64,000 nt of DNA. It comes from JAGXRK01 sp963714415 (GTDB taxonomy: Bacteria; Bacteroidota; Ignavibacteria; Ignavibacteriales; Ignavibacteriaceae). Position 1 is the stretch's first letter, and every line of letters begins with the position of its first letter. Positions 47,464-58,162 of this stretch are shown here, one piece after another. Made by a program: the position numbers and the translations under genes. Location: assembly GCA_963714415.1 (NCBI GenBank), contig CAVQOL010000015.1, positions 62,001-126,000 of the forward strand, in the 5' to 3' direction. Below the pieces are notes generated by a model that was not told the DNA's origin, did not search any database, and worked only from the letters and a program-made list of their open reading frames with translations.

Positions 47464-48804
47464 ATGAATATAACAACAAAAATTATACCGCTAATAATAA
47501 TTATCTCTTTATTTCCTGCCTTTTTTTATGCTCAAACCCTATCAGATAGAGAAGTAAAGGTTACTCATTATCCAAATGGGGTTGTTAAAACCAAAGGTGA
47601 TTATTTGCATGATCAGCTTCATGGAAAATACTATGAATATTATCAATCCGGTAACTTATGGAAAGAATGGGATTTCGTTAATGGTAAAGAGGATGGTAAA
47701 TCCATATGGTATTTTGAAGATGGTAAAGTAAGTATTATCTGGAATTACAGAGAAGGTATGCGGTCTGGTGTTTCCAAATGGTTTTATGAATCCGGAGAAC
47801 TTTGGGCTGAACAAAATTATTGGGATGGCGTAATGCAAGGTATTACAAGGACTTTTTATAAGACAGGTGAGCTACAAGGCGAATGGAATTATATAGATGG
47901 AGTTTTACAGGGCATTTCAAAAACTTACTATTTGTCCGGTAATGTTGAAGTAGAGAGAAAGTTTGTTGATAGTAAGCAACACGGAACAACAAGAGTTTTT
48001 CATGATCATAAAGATCGTGTCGCTCTTGAAGCATTTTTTATCGATGATCGGTTACAGGGAAATTTGAAAATTTATGATCTTGGTGGTAAAGTCCGTGTTC
48101 TTGATGAATATATTAATGATGAATTATTAAACCGAACACGTTATGATTATATGGGGAAACTTGAATCAGTTGAAAAAGTCGAAAGAGATTTTTACGATAC
48201 TAAAGCTATCAAACAGGAAACATTTCTTAAAGACGGTGTAAGAGACGGAATAACCAGATCTTTTTACGAAAGCGGTTTTCTCAAAGAAGAATGGAATTAC
48301 GTAAACAATAATCTTCACGGACGTTCTTTTTCTTATTATGAAAACGGAGTATTAAAAAAATCAACGGATTTTATTAACGGTATTAAGCGAGGAAACGAAA
48401 AAACTTATTATGAATCAGGTGTCCTTAAAGAAGAAGCTATATTTGAAAATGGTCGCAGGAATGGAATTGTTCTAAACTATTATCCTAATGGTGCACTGGA
48501 ATCTGTTGCAACTTACGAGAATGATAAAATTACGGGTGAAGTAAAATACTATTTTGATAATGGACTGATAAAATCATCCGAATATGTTGAAGATGGAATC
48601 CGGGAAGGAAACAGGACAACTTATTACCGTAACGGTGCGCTTGAGAGACTGGAAAATTATTGGGATGGAAAACTTAACGGCTGGATTAAAACTTATTATG
48701 ACGATGCTATTTTAATGAAGGAAGAATATTATAAAAACGGAATTCTTGAAAGAAGTAAAGAGTTTAATCGAAGGGGAGAATTAGTCTCTACAACAGGATA
48801 TTAA
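47464..48804 (+). CDS. Exported MORN-2 repeat protein (YwqK-like)
   Basis: Protein of 446 residues with a signal peptide ending FFYAQ (about 23). The whole mature part is a run of about 15-18 MORN-2 type repeats of about 22-23 residues, of the form GxYYEYYQSGNLWKEWDFVNG, TRTFYKTGELQGEWNYIDG, RTTYYRNGALERLENYWDG. Such repeats are called toxin-antitoxin YwqK in databases, but in secreted Bacteroidota proteins the role is unknown. The repeats form a beta solenoid. No T9SS tail. Divergent from the response regulator, which might control it. Confidence 0.85.
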   Translation: MNITTKIIPLIIIISLFPAFFYAQTLSDREVKVTHYPNGVVKTKGDYLHDQLHGKYYEYYQSGNLWKEWDFVNGKEDGKSIWYFEDGKVSIIWNYREGMRSGVSKWFYESGELWAEQNYWDGVMQGITRTFYKTGELQGEWNYIDGVLQGISKTYYLSGNVEVERKFVDSKQHGTTRVFHDHKDRVALEAFFIDDRLQGNLKIYDLGGKVRVLDEYINDELLNRTRYDYMGKLESVEKVERDFYDTKAIKQETFLKDGVRDGITRSFYESGFLKEEWNYVNNNLHGRSFSYYENGVLKKSTDFINGIKRGNEKTYYESGVLKEEAIFENGRRNGIVLNYYPNGALESVATYENDKITGEVKYYFDNGLIKSSEYVEDGIREGNRTTYYRNGALERLENYWDGKLNGWIKTYYDDAILMKEEYYKNGILERSKEFNRRGELVSTTGY

Positions 48805-48952
48805 TTTTTAATTTGATATATAAAAATCAAACTATAGTCTATGTTTTATTTTATAATTTAAGATACTATAATATTATTATATTAAAATTTATAAATATTT
48901 ATAGTCAACAATCAAAATTTTGTTCAACATTAAATCAGAATAGAAAATTAAA

Positions 48953-49850
48953 ATGAGCAAAAAATTACCGGTTAAGTTTAAGGTCGGCGTAATACAAATG
49001 GCGTTCACAAAAAAGCCGAAAGAAAATGTTAAGAACGCAGTTAAATGGATTGAAAAAGCAGCTAAACAAAAGGCTCAGGTAATCTGTTTGCCTGAACTAT
49101 TTACTTCGCAGTATTTCTGTCAATCCGAAAATATTGATTATTATGATCTTGCAGAACCTATTGACGGACCGTCAATAAAAGAAATTTCTAAGGCAGCTGC
49201 AAAAAATAAAGTTGTTGTTATTGCACCTTTTTTTGAAAAACGTTCTATGGGAGTTTACCACAACAGCGCTGCAATTATTGATGCTGATGGAACAATAGCA
49301 GGTCTTTACCGCAAAATGCACATTCCTGATGATCCGGCATTTTATGAAAAATTTTATTTTACTCCGGGTGATCTTGGTTTTAAAGCTTTTAATACGAAGT
49401 TTGGTAAAATCGGAACTTTAATTTGCTGGGATCAATGGTATCCTGAAGGTGCGCGCTTAACCGCTTTACAAGGAGCAAGTATTTTATTTTATCCCACAGC
49501 AATCGGCTGGCATCCTTTTGAAAAAAAAGAACACGGTAGAGCTCAGTTTGAAAGCTGGCAAACTGTACAGCGCGGACATGCAATTGCAAACGGTAGTTTA
49601 TGTTGCTACCGCAAATCGTATTGGTTTGGAAAAACAAAATCCTGATTCACCCGGTATTGAATTTTGGGGACAATCATTCATCTGCGATCCACAGGGAATT
49701 ATCTTAGCTGAAGCATCAACCGATAAAGAAGAAATTTTAATGGCTGAAGTTGATTTGAAAAGGATTGAATACATTCGTCGCAACTGGCCATTTTTACGTG
49801 ATAGAAGAATTGATGCGTATGGGGGCATTACTGAAAGGTTAATAGATTAG
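48953..49850 (+). CDS. aguB: N-carbamoylputrescine amidase (apparent frameshift)
   Basis: Carbon-nitrogen hydrolase of about 298 residues after repair, which hydrolyses N-carbamoylputrescine to putrescine, CO2 and ammonia. The catalytic triad is Glu in CLPELFTSQYF, Lys in YRKMHIPDDPAFYEKFYFTP and Cys in LICWDQWYPEGARL. The first frame ends at 49645 after IANGSLCC; the second has VYVATANRIGLEKQ, FWGQSFICDPQGIILAEAS and RNWPFLRDRRIDAYGGI. Removing the A at 49595 (ggt-A-gtt) gives AIANGVYVATANRIG, the expected sequence. With aguA 470 bases downstream, this is the agmatine route to putrescine. Confidence 0.92.
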
Positions 49851-49899
49851 TCGTAAACTCTAAATTCAAAAATCAAATTTCAAAAGGAAAAATTCTAAT

Positions 49900-50271
49900 T
49901 TGATTAATAAATCTCATCATAAAGAAGATCCCAAAGAGATTAAATTTCGTTGTTATGAATATTCGATAGCAATTATAAAATTTGTTTCTTCTGTGGATGT
50001 TGGATGGAAATTTAGGAGCATCATTGATCAGCTATTGAGATCAGCCACTTCTATTGGTGCAAATGTAGTTGAGGGAAAATCAGCTCATTCTAAAAAAGAT
50101 TTTATTAAATTTTATGAGATCGCATTGAAATCTGCAAACGAAACTAAGTATTGGATATGCTTACTAAGAGACGGATTAGAAATTAGAAACATCGATGAAT
50201 TATTAACCGAAGCAGATGAAATCTCCAGGGTTTTAGCAACAATTATTATTAAAACTAAAGCGAATAAATAA
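49900..50271 (+). CDS. Four-helix-bundle protein (S23/IVP family)
   Basis: Protein of 123 residues of the 23S rRNA intervening-sequence protein family, also related to Avd of diversity-generating retroelements. Marks are FKFRCYEYSIAIIKFV-like helix 1, IIDQLLRSATSIGANVVEGK, SKKDFIKFYEIALKSANETK and YWICLLRDG. The start is TTG 49900. It stands alone between aguB and aguA and is flanked by AT-rich words in opposite orientation: aaattcaaaaatcaaattt upstream, tttttgaattttgaattttt downstream. That suggests it arrived as a unit. It probably has nothing to do with polyamine synthesis; its function is unknown. Confidence 0.85.
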   Translation: MINKSHHKEDPKEIKFRCYEYSIAIIKFVSSVDVGWKFRSIIDQLLRSATSIGANVVEGKSAHSKKDFIKFYEIALKSANETKYWICLLRDGLEIRNIDELLTEADEISRVLATIIIKTKANK

Positions 50272-50323
50272 TTTTTGAATTTTGAATTTTTACTTTTGAC
50301 TTCCAATAAACTTATTAATCATT

Positions 50324-51373
50324 ATGGTTACAAAAACACCTAGATATAAATTACCCGCTGAATGGGAACAACACGAAGCTACCTGGATTGGCTGGCCGAA
50401 TAATAAAGAAGACTGGCCCGGAAAGTTTGCTCCAATTCCATGGGTTTATGGTGAAATAGTAAGATACATCTCACGAGCTGAAAAAGTAAGAATTATTGTT
50501 GAATCAAAACCAAATCAGAAAAAAGCTCAAGCAGTACTTAAAGCAGTTGAGGCTGATTTAACTAATGTAGAATTCTTCAGACTGGAGACAGATAGAAACT
50601 GGCTGCGTGATTCAGGTCCACAATTTGTTAAGAATGAAAAAAATGAAACTATTCTCATCAACTTTAAATTCAATGCCTGGGCTAAATATGATAACTTCAA
50701 AAAGGATAATAAAATTCCTAAGATGATTGCTAAGGAATTAAAACTTCCTCGGATTAAAGCTGAACACAAAAACAGGGAAGTGGTTCTTGAAGGCGGCAGC
50801 ATAGATTACAATGGTTCCGGGACTTTAATAACTACTGAAGAATGTTTGATGGATAATAAAGTTCAGGTTCGTAATGCAGGATTTACTAAAAAAGATTATG
50901 AAGAAGTTTTCAAAAAGTATTTGAGAGTCACAAACGTTATCTGGCTAAATAAAGGTATTGCCGGAGATGATACACACGGACACGTTGACGACATAACAAG
51001 ATTCGTAAATAAAAATACAGTTGTTACTGTGATGGAAGATGATCCAAACGATCCGAATTATAATCCGCTTATGGAAAACCGTGAAAGACTTTATGGTGCA
51101 AGGTTAGAAGATGGATCAAAATTAAATGTTGTTGAAATTCCGATGCCTTCACCTGTGATTTTTAAAGGTGAAAGACTTCCGGCGAGTTATGCAAACTTTT
51201 ACATTTCTAATTATGCAGTGCTTGTTCCTACTTTTAATGATCCGAAAGATAGAATTGCATTAGGAATATTAAGTGAACTATTTACGGATAGACCTGTAAT
51301 CGGAATTCACGCTGTGGATTTAGTTTGGGGATTAGGAACGCTTCACTGCTTAACACACGAACAACCTTTGTAA
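50324..51373 (+). CDS. aguA: Agmatine deiminase
   Basis: Guanidine-modifying enzyme of 349 residues (PPAD fold), which turns agmatine into N-carbamoylputrescine and ammonia. WEQHEATWIGWPNNKEDWPG at the start, NWLRDSGPQFV with catalytic Asp, EGGSIDYNGSGTLITTEECL, the His in THGHVDDITRF and the catalytic Cys in GTLHCLTHEQP near the end are all present. Acts directly before AguB. A strong terminator follows the stop. Confidence 0.95.
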   Translation: MVTKTPRYKLPAEWEQHEATWIGWPNNKEDWPGKFAPIPWVYGEIVRYISRAEKVRIIVESKPNQKKAQAVLKAVEADLTNVEFFRLETDRNWLRDSGPQFVKNEKNETILINFKFNAWAKYDNFKKDNKIPKMIAKELKLPRIKAEHKNREVVLEGGSIDYNGSGTLITTEECLMDNKVQVRNAGFTKKDYEEVFKKYLRVTNVIWLNKGIAGDDTHGHVDDITRFVNKNTVVTVMEDDPNDPNYNPLMENRERLYGARLEDGSKLNVVEIPMPSPVIFKGERLPASYANFYISNYAVLVPTFNDPKDRIALGILSELFTDRPVIGIHAVDLVWGLGTLHCLTHEQPL

Positions 51374-51401
51374 AAAAGGCGATCGAATGATCGCCTTTTT
51401 T
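51372..51401 (+). terminator. Intrinsic terminator after aguA
   Basis: An A-run, ggcgatc (51379-51385), loop gaat, gatcgcc (51390-51396) and a T-run, directly after the aguA stop. It separates this operon from the convergent T9SS cluster. Confidence 0.92.
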
Positions 51402-51444
51402 AATTTTCAATGATAAATGCTCAATGTTCAATTATAAATTTTAA

Positions 51445-53088
51445 CTATTTGAGCAATAACATTTTCTTCGTGTCAATATAGTTGTCGGCTTTCAACTGGT
51501 AGAAATAAACACCGCTTGATAATTTCGAACCATCAAATTCAATTTCATAACTGCCTGCAGGTTTTTCTTCGTTAACAAAGTTGCAACTTCACGACCGAGC
51601 ATATCGTATACTTTAAGTGTTACTTCACTGTTCACGGGTAACTGATAACTGATCACCGTGCTTGGATTAAATGGGTTGGGATAGTTCTGGGATAGTTTAT
51701 ATTCATTTAAAACTAATTCATTATTATCTGCGTCTGGTCACTGATATTCCAAAATTATTCAGATAAAAATCTCTGGTGTATTGCAAGATACTATTACTGG
51801 CAGTTATGGAATTTAGTGCATCGTTGCCTCTGCCCACTAAATATACAATTAAAATTGAAACCGGTTCATCAGCAGTAAGTTTAAATTGTCCGGTATGTAA
51901 CCCTGTTCTGTAATCATTATCCAAAGTATCAATCCAACCAGTGTTGGTTACTGGATCACCTGAAAACCAGAATAAAGGATTTACTTCGGAACAATTTATA
52001 CCCCCAATCACAGTGCCCGGATAATAAGTACAGGGATCACAAAGAATGCCTCCTTTAAACAGTCCCTTCTGAAAATGGCGCACATCTTCCTTTGTAAGTG
52101 GCCAGCCAGGTATATGTTCATAACGGTGATATGAACTAAAAGCATTTATATCAAGATTCTAGCTCCGGCAGTTGTTTATTCCAAGTAACCATTTCTGTTG
52201 CTGTGTCTAGGGAACATCAATACCAGAATCAAAAATTCCATTGCAGTATTGTCAGTAAAAGTTTCAGGGTATATAAGCTGTCGGTCCTTCCAGAAGTGCC
52301 GTAAAAAATGCGTGGATTATTTCCGTAATAATAATCGTCTTCTTTATTATAAACAAAATATGTATTTAAATTGTGTCAACTCCTATTAGATCATCCAGAT
52401 AGGAACCTATATCGGGATCAGCAAAAGCAGAAAAGTATACTGAATCAAGATTTGAGCTAAATTTTCCTCTATTTATTATTTCATATCTTATAAATAGAAC
52501 ATTTTTCAAATATGTTTCAGACCATCCATAACCGAAAACGGACTGCCTGATTTCAATACCTAAAGGTTCATCAATTATCAGAGAATTATTTATTGCATCA
52601 TTATAGACACACCACGCAGTAAAATCACCGATCAGATCAGGTCTATCCTCGTTTATATCCCAAATACCATTTCCATTTAAATCAATGGGATCATAAACAC
52701 CGTCATTGTTCCCATCATAAAATTTAGCTCCGAAGTTAGCAGCGAACTTCCATGTTTGCCAGCTCGCACCGAAAACCGGATCATTTTTGTGAACAAAATA
52801 GATGTTATAGCGGGGATCATACTGATTGGAATCAACATTACCCGGGACAAAGTTATTTCCCGGAGCAAAACTGACTGTATTACTCTTAACCCATAACGTA
52901 TCATTTACATATCCGGAAAGAATAAATCCACCGCAACATAGAAATCCTGACTCTTCAAACCTTCCATCCATAAGCGTTCCGTTATTTTCAACTTTCAGCA
53001 CTAATGAATTGTAATCCAATTCTAGTTGTGTCTGAGCAAGAATGTTTAAATTAAAAATGCACAGAAGGAAAATCGAAGAATGTTTCAT
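51445..53088 (-). pseudogene. T9SS cluster protein E: unknown module plus sorting tail, several frameshifts
   Basis: Last of the five leftward genes. ATG 53088 (with GGAG upstream) begins signal peptide MKHSSIFLLCIFNLNILAQ. There is no propeller: the mature protein starts at once with the shared module (ESGFLCCGGFILSGYVNDTL, GAKFYDGNNDGVYDPIDLNG, NEDRPDLIGDFTAWCVYNDA, FADPDIGSYLDDL). The frame is lost near 52370; later frames read YFVYNKEDDYYYGNNPRIFY, CDPCTYYPGTVIGGINCSEV and NPLFWFSGDPVTNTGWIDTL, and a T9SS tail (SQNYPNPFNPSTVISYQLPV) ending DTKKMLLLK at 51445. At least four shifts are needed. Either a decaying gene or poor consensus in repeated DNA; I favour the latter. Confidence 0.65.
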
Positions 53089-53132
53089 ACCAAATTTCTC
53101 CACTTTAAATTAAAGTTCATTTCTAATTGGTA

Positions 53133-54904
53133 TTATTTTATTAAAATCATTTTCTTCGTATCCATATAACTTCCTGCTCCGCCTGTGGCGGATAACTTAT
53201 AAAAATAAACTCCGCTTGATAATTTCGAACCATCAAATTCAATCTCATAACTGCCTGCTGGTTTTACTTCCTCAACAAGTGTTGCATCTTCACGACCGAG
53301 CAAATCATAAACCTTCAGCGATACATATCCGGCTTCCGGAATCTGGTATCTTATTACTGTGCCGGGGTTGAATGGATTCGGGTAATTCTGATCTAACCTG
53401 AAATCACTAACAGAAACAAATTCATCAACCGAAGTAACAATAATATCATAGTTTCCATATATAATTTCATTGTCTGTTAATATGCTCTCACCCAAGGCAG
53501 CACAACCGGTCGTTTGGTCTGCAAGAAATTTAAAGTGAGCCCTGTATAAATTTGGGCTAATGGTCTCTAAAAACGGACTGACCTGACCCCAACTTTCTGA
53601 AATATCGTTTCTCATTTCGCTTAATTTACCGCCATAGGTCCAGGAACTGCCACCATCAATGGAAAATGCGTGATATAAATCTGTCCAAAAATGATCATCG
53701 TCAATTTCAAGTTCACCGGTAATTGAAAATTGCGGTCCTGTCCAGATTATATAAATTATCTGACCGTCTTCACTTACCGAAATAGAAGGGTATGCCTGAC
53801 CGAGACTGTTTCCGGGATAATAATCTATAATTGCCTGAACACTATCGATAGAAATATCCGATACAGATACCCAGTTCTCTGAAACAGAATTCCAGTAAAG
53901 AAGGGAAAAGAAGAGGCAATTACATTTGTTCCGGTCGGGCTGTCTAACACCACGCCATAACCATTTGCAGTAATATGAATAGTACCATCATTTGTTACCG
54001 AACCTTTGACCTGTCCGAAATTTTCAAACAGAGGAGCGAAGTTCTCTGTGTGATAATTTAAGACAGAATTTATCTTTCCATCAACAGCAATTGTCTTTCC
54101 TGTCCAGGTATTGCCAAAGTCGTCGGAATAAATAATCCATATATTATCAGCCTGATTTTCAGGAACTCCATCATATACATGTCCTGCTGCCATATTCACA
54201 CCCAATACTACAATATGCTGCTCATTAGGGGACTTGAAAAATTCAAAGTCCATCGGATATCCAAAAATTGGTGACGGGCTATAATTAAATAAACTGTCAA
54301 ATAAAATATAACTATCACCCAGATCTTCACTCTTGTAGAAGAATAAAGCCGGAGGACTATCTTTTATTAAACCTAAAAAGATATTGCCGTGTGAAAATAT
54401 AAATGAAGAAGTATTACCTGGTGTTGGTTTTATTATAAAATTTTCTGAACCGGATCTTAGTGCTAATCTGCTTCCTTGTGCGTCCAGTATGCCAAGTAAA
54501 TTCTGATTTTCACCTGTTTTATTGATATCCATTTTCGGCCAGCCACCAGGGGAATCAAATACAGAGTTATGAATGAAAATATCGTAAGCATCCTTTTCAG
54601 AAAGCACGATTAAACGCTGAGTTGGCGGATAACCAGTAAATGGTCTAATCATTGAAGTCATCAAAGGTGTTGTGTCAAATAAAATTGAGGTTTGGTAAAT
54701 ATTATTTGCACAAAAATCATAATTTGTTGTAATCCCGATGCTTTCAGACAACAACAAAGATTGAGAATTTGATGCGGAATTATCAGTTCTGTAAAGAACT
54801 TCATTCCTATCATCTAAATTTATTCTCTTATGAATTTCCTGAGGTAGGAGAGAGGTGGAAATTATAAGGAGCATTGCAACCAGCAATATTATATTGCGTC
54901 CCAT
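53133..54904 (-). CDS. T9SS cluster protein D: propeller-type protein without the module (one frameshift)
   Basis: About 590 residues after repair. ATG 54904 has GGGAAAGGGAAA upstream and starts MGRNIILLVAMLLIISTSLL. The mature part has sialidase/BNR-like strands (IWIIYSDDFGNTWTGKTI, HAFSIDGGSSWTYGGKLS) and no shared module. The tail is a T9SS domain (RLDQNYPNPFNPGTVIRYQI, KLSSGVYFYKLSATGGAGSY, DTKKMILIK). The frame breaks near 53895 in a ttttccc run; adding one T gives SSFSLLYWNSVSENWVSVSD, so this looks like a base loss, unlike most other breaks. Probably a surface or secreted protein. Confidence 0.7.
53178..53192. repeat. In-frame GC-rich palindrome in the T9SS tail of protein D
   Basis: tccgcctgtggcgga, coding on the minus strand for the SATGGA part of YKLSATGGAGSYM, where related tails without it read QLKAGSYLETKKM. 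Confidence 0.7.
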
Positions 54905-55040
54905 TTTGTTTCCCTTTCCCTTTTTATACATATGAATGATACAAAAACTTTATTCACTTGTCAATATCTCAAATAATCTGATCCTAAACAGTTGTTATTT
55001 AACAACAGTTATCATTTTAGTTATTTTTTTGCAGTTATTT

Positions 55041-55100
55041 AACCAATATCGTTCCTGCCTGCTCGCCTCGCCTCCGACGAGTTGGAGCGGGCCGGCCCGC
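55041..55100. repeat. GC-rich palindromic element between genes C and D
   Basis: About 60 bases of very high G+C in AT-rich surroundings. It has ctcc...ggag arms around gacgagt (near 55070-55085), the perfect palindrome gcgggccggcccgc (55087-55100), and the words cctgcctgctcgcctcgcct. It lies in the 215-base gap upstream of gene D, just past the end of gene C. Confidence 0.6.
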
Positions 55101-55119
55101 AAGTTCTTTGTTTCATAAA

Positions 55120-58100
55120 TTATTTTATTAGTATCATTTTTTTTGTTTCCATATAACTTCCGGCTCCGCCTGTGGCGGACAACTGGTAGAAATAAACACC
55201 ACTTGCGTATTTTGATGCGTTAAAATTAACTTCATAAACATCTGTTTTCTTAAACTCATTAACCAATACTTCAACCTGTCTGCCCAAAATATCAAAAACC
55301 TTTAGTGTTACTAATCCGGCTTCAGGAATCTGGTATCTTATAACAGTGCTGGGATTAAAAGGATTTGGAAAATTCTGATATAGTACAAATTCTCCCGGTA
55401 TAAATGTTTCATCAAACACGTCGGAAGGGAGATAAGTGAAATTAGATTTATAATATTTGTTTGCATATTCAACGTGTTCTTTCATCTTTGTTACTGAGTT
55501 AAGAGAGTCAACTCCACGTCCAACTACATAAGCAAACCAAAGTTCAACCGGTTCATTTGCTTTTAATTTAAAGGTACCGGTGTTTGTCATAATTCTCTGA
55601 TCTGTAGGAATTGTGTTTATCCATCCAATATCTGTTACCGGATCACCAGAATACCAGTAAAATGGATTAACCAGATTACAATCCACGCCACCACGAACTT
55701 CACTCAAGATCCAAGTACAGGGATCAATTATTTCACCTAGTCGGTGTATAACCCATAGAATAAAATCTAGTTTCAATTTCATTATCAGGGTCTCCCAGAA
55801 TAAGGATCAGATTTTTGGGTGTGAGCAAATGAACTTATAGCTTGTATTTTTTGCACCCGGAAAAATATTGCTTCCAATAAACAAACCATTATTCACGAAA
55901 GCTGTATCAAGCGGAGCATCTATTCCCGTATCATATATTTCATTTACAATTATTATCAATAAAAGTTTCACCAGCTATGTATGATAAGCCGCCCTGAAGC
56001 AATGAAATACCAATTGCAGGAGGATTAACTCCATAGTCATCATCATAACCTGAATTATATGCATAACCGGTATTTAAGCAGATGTATCGCATCCAGACAA
56101 GGTCATCATAATAATTCATCGCCAATATCAGGATCAGCCCAGCCGCTGAAAATTACGGAGTCAATTTCCTGAACAACAGTTCCTGTATTTGTAATTATGT
56201 ATCTTATGAAAAACATATTCTCAATTGGTCCGGTTAAGTTTTCACCTAAAGCAAATACTGTTTGTTTAATTTCAATTCCCAAAGGATACATATTTCTGAA
56301 TGTTCTTAACTCCGAGGGAACTCCATCATTATAAACACACCAAAGTGTTTCATCGCCAAGCATATCTGGTCGATCTTCATTTAAATCCCAGATTCCGTTT
56401 CCGTTAAGATCAGTCGGATCATATATTCCGTTGTTATTACCATCATAAAATTTTGCACCAAGCAGTACTGCATAACTATAGTTCTGCCACGATTCTCCGA
56501 AATGCGGATCGGATGCCTTTATGACATAGAGTTGATTTTTAGGATCATCAGTAGAAGAGCCTACAATCCCTGGTTGATAATCCGAGATTCTTGATGCAGA
56601 AGCCTGGCACGTAGCCCAGATATCATTCCCGATTTTTCCGGTTATAAAGAAACCTCCTGAAAATAAAATCCTGCCTTCATCATACCATCCGCCGTCTTTA
56701 CCCTCGTATAATATATCAGCGATTATTCCGTGATTGTTGAACGGCAAACTTAATCTGTTTATATCTAATCTGTAGGCGTCAGTGAAAGAATCCAGAGGTA
56801 TATTAATTTCTCCTCCTTTAAATCCTGCAGTATACATTTCATCATCATATATTAGAAAATGGTATTGCACGCCATCTCCCTGATCAAATCCTCCTATATC
56901 AATTCCATAAATTTTATCATTTGAAAGTGAATCGTTATGAATGCCATCGTCGAACATATTCAATGTGTCTATATCTTTTATGTTTATAACAACCAGTTTT
57001 ACAGAGTCAACTGTCCCGTCGTCATCAACAAAAGCCTTAATGTTTACAGTCTGATTTGGCAAAACTGAATCCGGTGTTTGAATAAAACTAATTAGGGCAG
57101 GTGGAGATGATTCATCAGGTTCGGTTCCATAAAATATCTGCATAAAATTTTGGTTTAACTGATAATCTCTAGAGCTTATAAAACTAATAATAGGTTTATT
57201 ATTCCATAGACTTACCGTATGATTTGAATCAACTGCCGGCATAGTCTGTAAATTCTTGAGGATAAGCTCCAGTTATTACCGCTGTCTGTACTGGTAATAA
57301 AATAAATTTCCGATTGATACAAATCATTAAATGCAGTCTGATCAAATCTCTGGTAATAAAGGCTGATTTTACCTGTGGTATCTTTAATAACTCTTGGTCT
57401 TCGTTCAATGAGATTGCCTGTAAGAAGAGTCTGCCTTGTTGACCAGGTTAATGCCATCATCGGTTGTGGTTTTATAATAAATATTTGAACCACCATTTAG
57501 ATGTGTCGTGATAAAAAACAGCGTCAATTGAATCATTAAGTGAAGTAAAATGACTTTCAAAGCCTAAAGGGTCGATTTGTTTTTTTTCTGACCAGGATAA
57601 TTCCATCATTGCTGTAATACAACATACACTCCTTTTGGGATATAATTTGGATTATTCAATAAGTGACAGGCTAAAAGAAAAGGCGGCTTGACCATTTTCC
57701 AATACTGCCAGACCGGAAAAAAATACCAGATCGATTTTCTGATATTGGTTGATCCAATTCGTATTGTCGAAGGATCAGACCAGGAAAATCCGTTATCATC
57801 AGAATAGATTGAGTAATAGTAATCCGTTATGTTGTAAAGTCAACAAAATCCTTCCGGATGGTAGTATTACTGAATTCAGTTCAGGGTTTTGTAAGTACCA
57901 TAAAGATCCTTTTACCATCACTCACCGACCATAAATTTCCATTATCACTGCTTCTTGCTGCCAATAGTCTGCCGGTGTGTTTTTCAGTCCAGAACATCAG
58001 CAAATCATTATTTGGCAATCCCAGCAGAAATGATGAGGTATTATCTATATACTCGATTGGCTTATCAAATTTTACAGGAGTTGATATTTGTGCGGAAACT

Positions 58101-58150
58101 GTAAAAGAAAAAAGTAAAATGATAAGAAATATTTTTAATGCAATTTTCAT
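55120..58150 (-). pseudogene. T9SS cluster protein C: BNR part, Ig-like part, unknown module, sorting tail (frameshifted)
   Basis: ATG 58150 starts a signal peptide ending SFTVSAQ, then BNR-type strands (ARSSDNGNLWSVSDGKR). After several shifts in 57.2-57.9 kb, one frame (56106-57242) covers the Ig-like segment (NQTVNIKAFVDDDGTVDSVK, MFDDGIHNDSLSNDKIYGID) and most of the module (FYDGNNNGIYDPTDLNGNGI, NEDRPDMLGDETLWCVYNDG, SGWADPDIG). Another (55120-55782) gives CNLVNPFYWYSGDPVTDIGW and the T9SS tail (YQNFPNPFNPSTVIRYQIPE, ending KKMILIK). At least five breaks. Long stretches are nearly identical at the DNA level to gene A, which may have confused assembly. Confidence 0.7.
55165..55179. repeat. 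In-frame GC-rich palindrome in the T9SS tail of protein C
   Basis: tccgcctgtggcgga, identical to the copy at 53178 and at the same place in the sorting domain (YQLSATGGAGSYMETKKM). Confidence 0.7.
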
Positions 58151-58162
58151 TTTAAGTCTCTT

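Noticed and set aside
47464..48804. Toxin-antitoxin antitoxin (YwqK) call
   Set aside because: The MORN-2 repeats give that database label, but the protein is exported and no toxin gene is adjacent.
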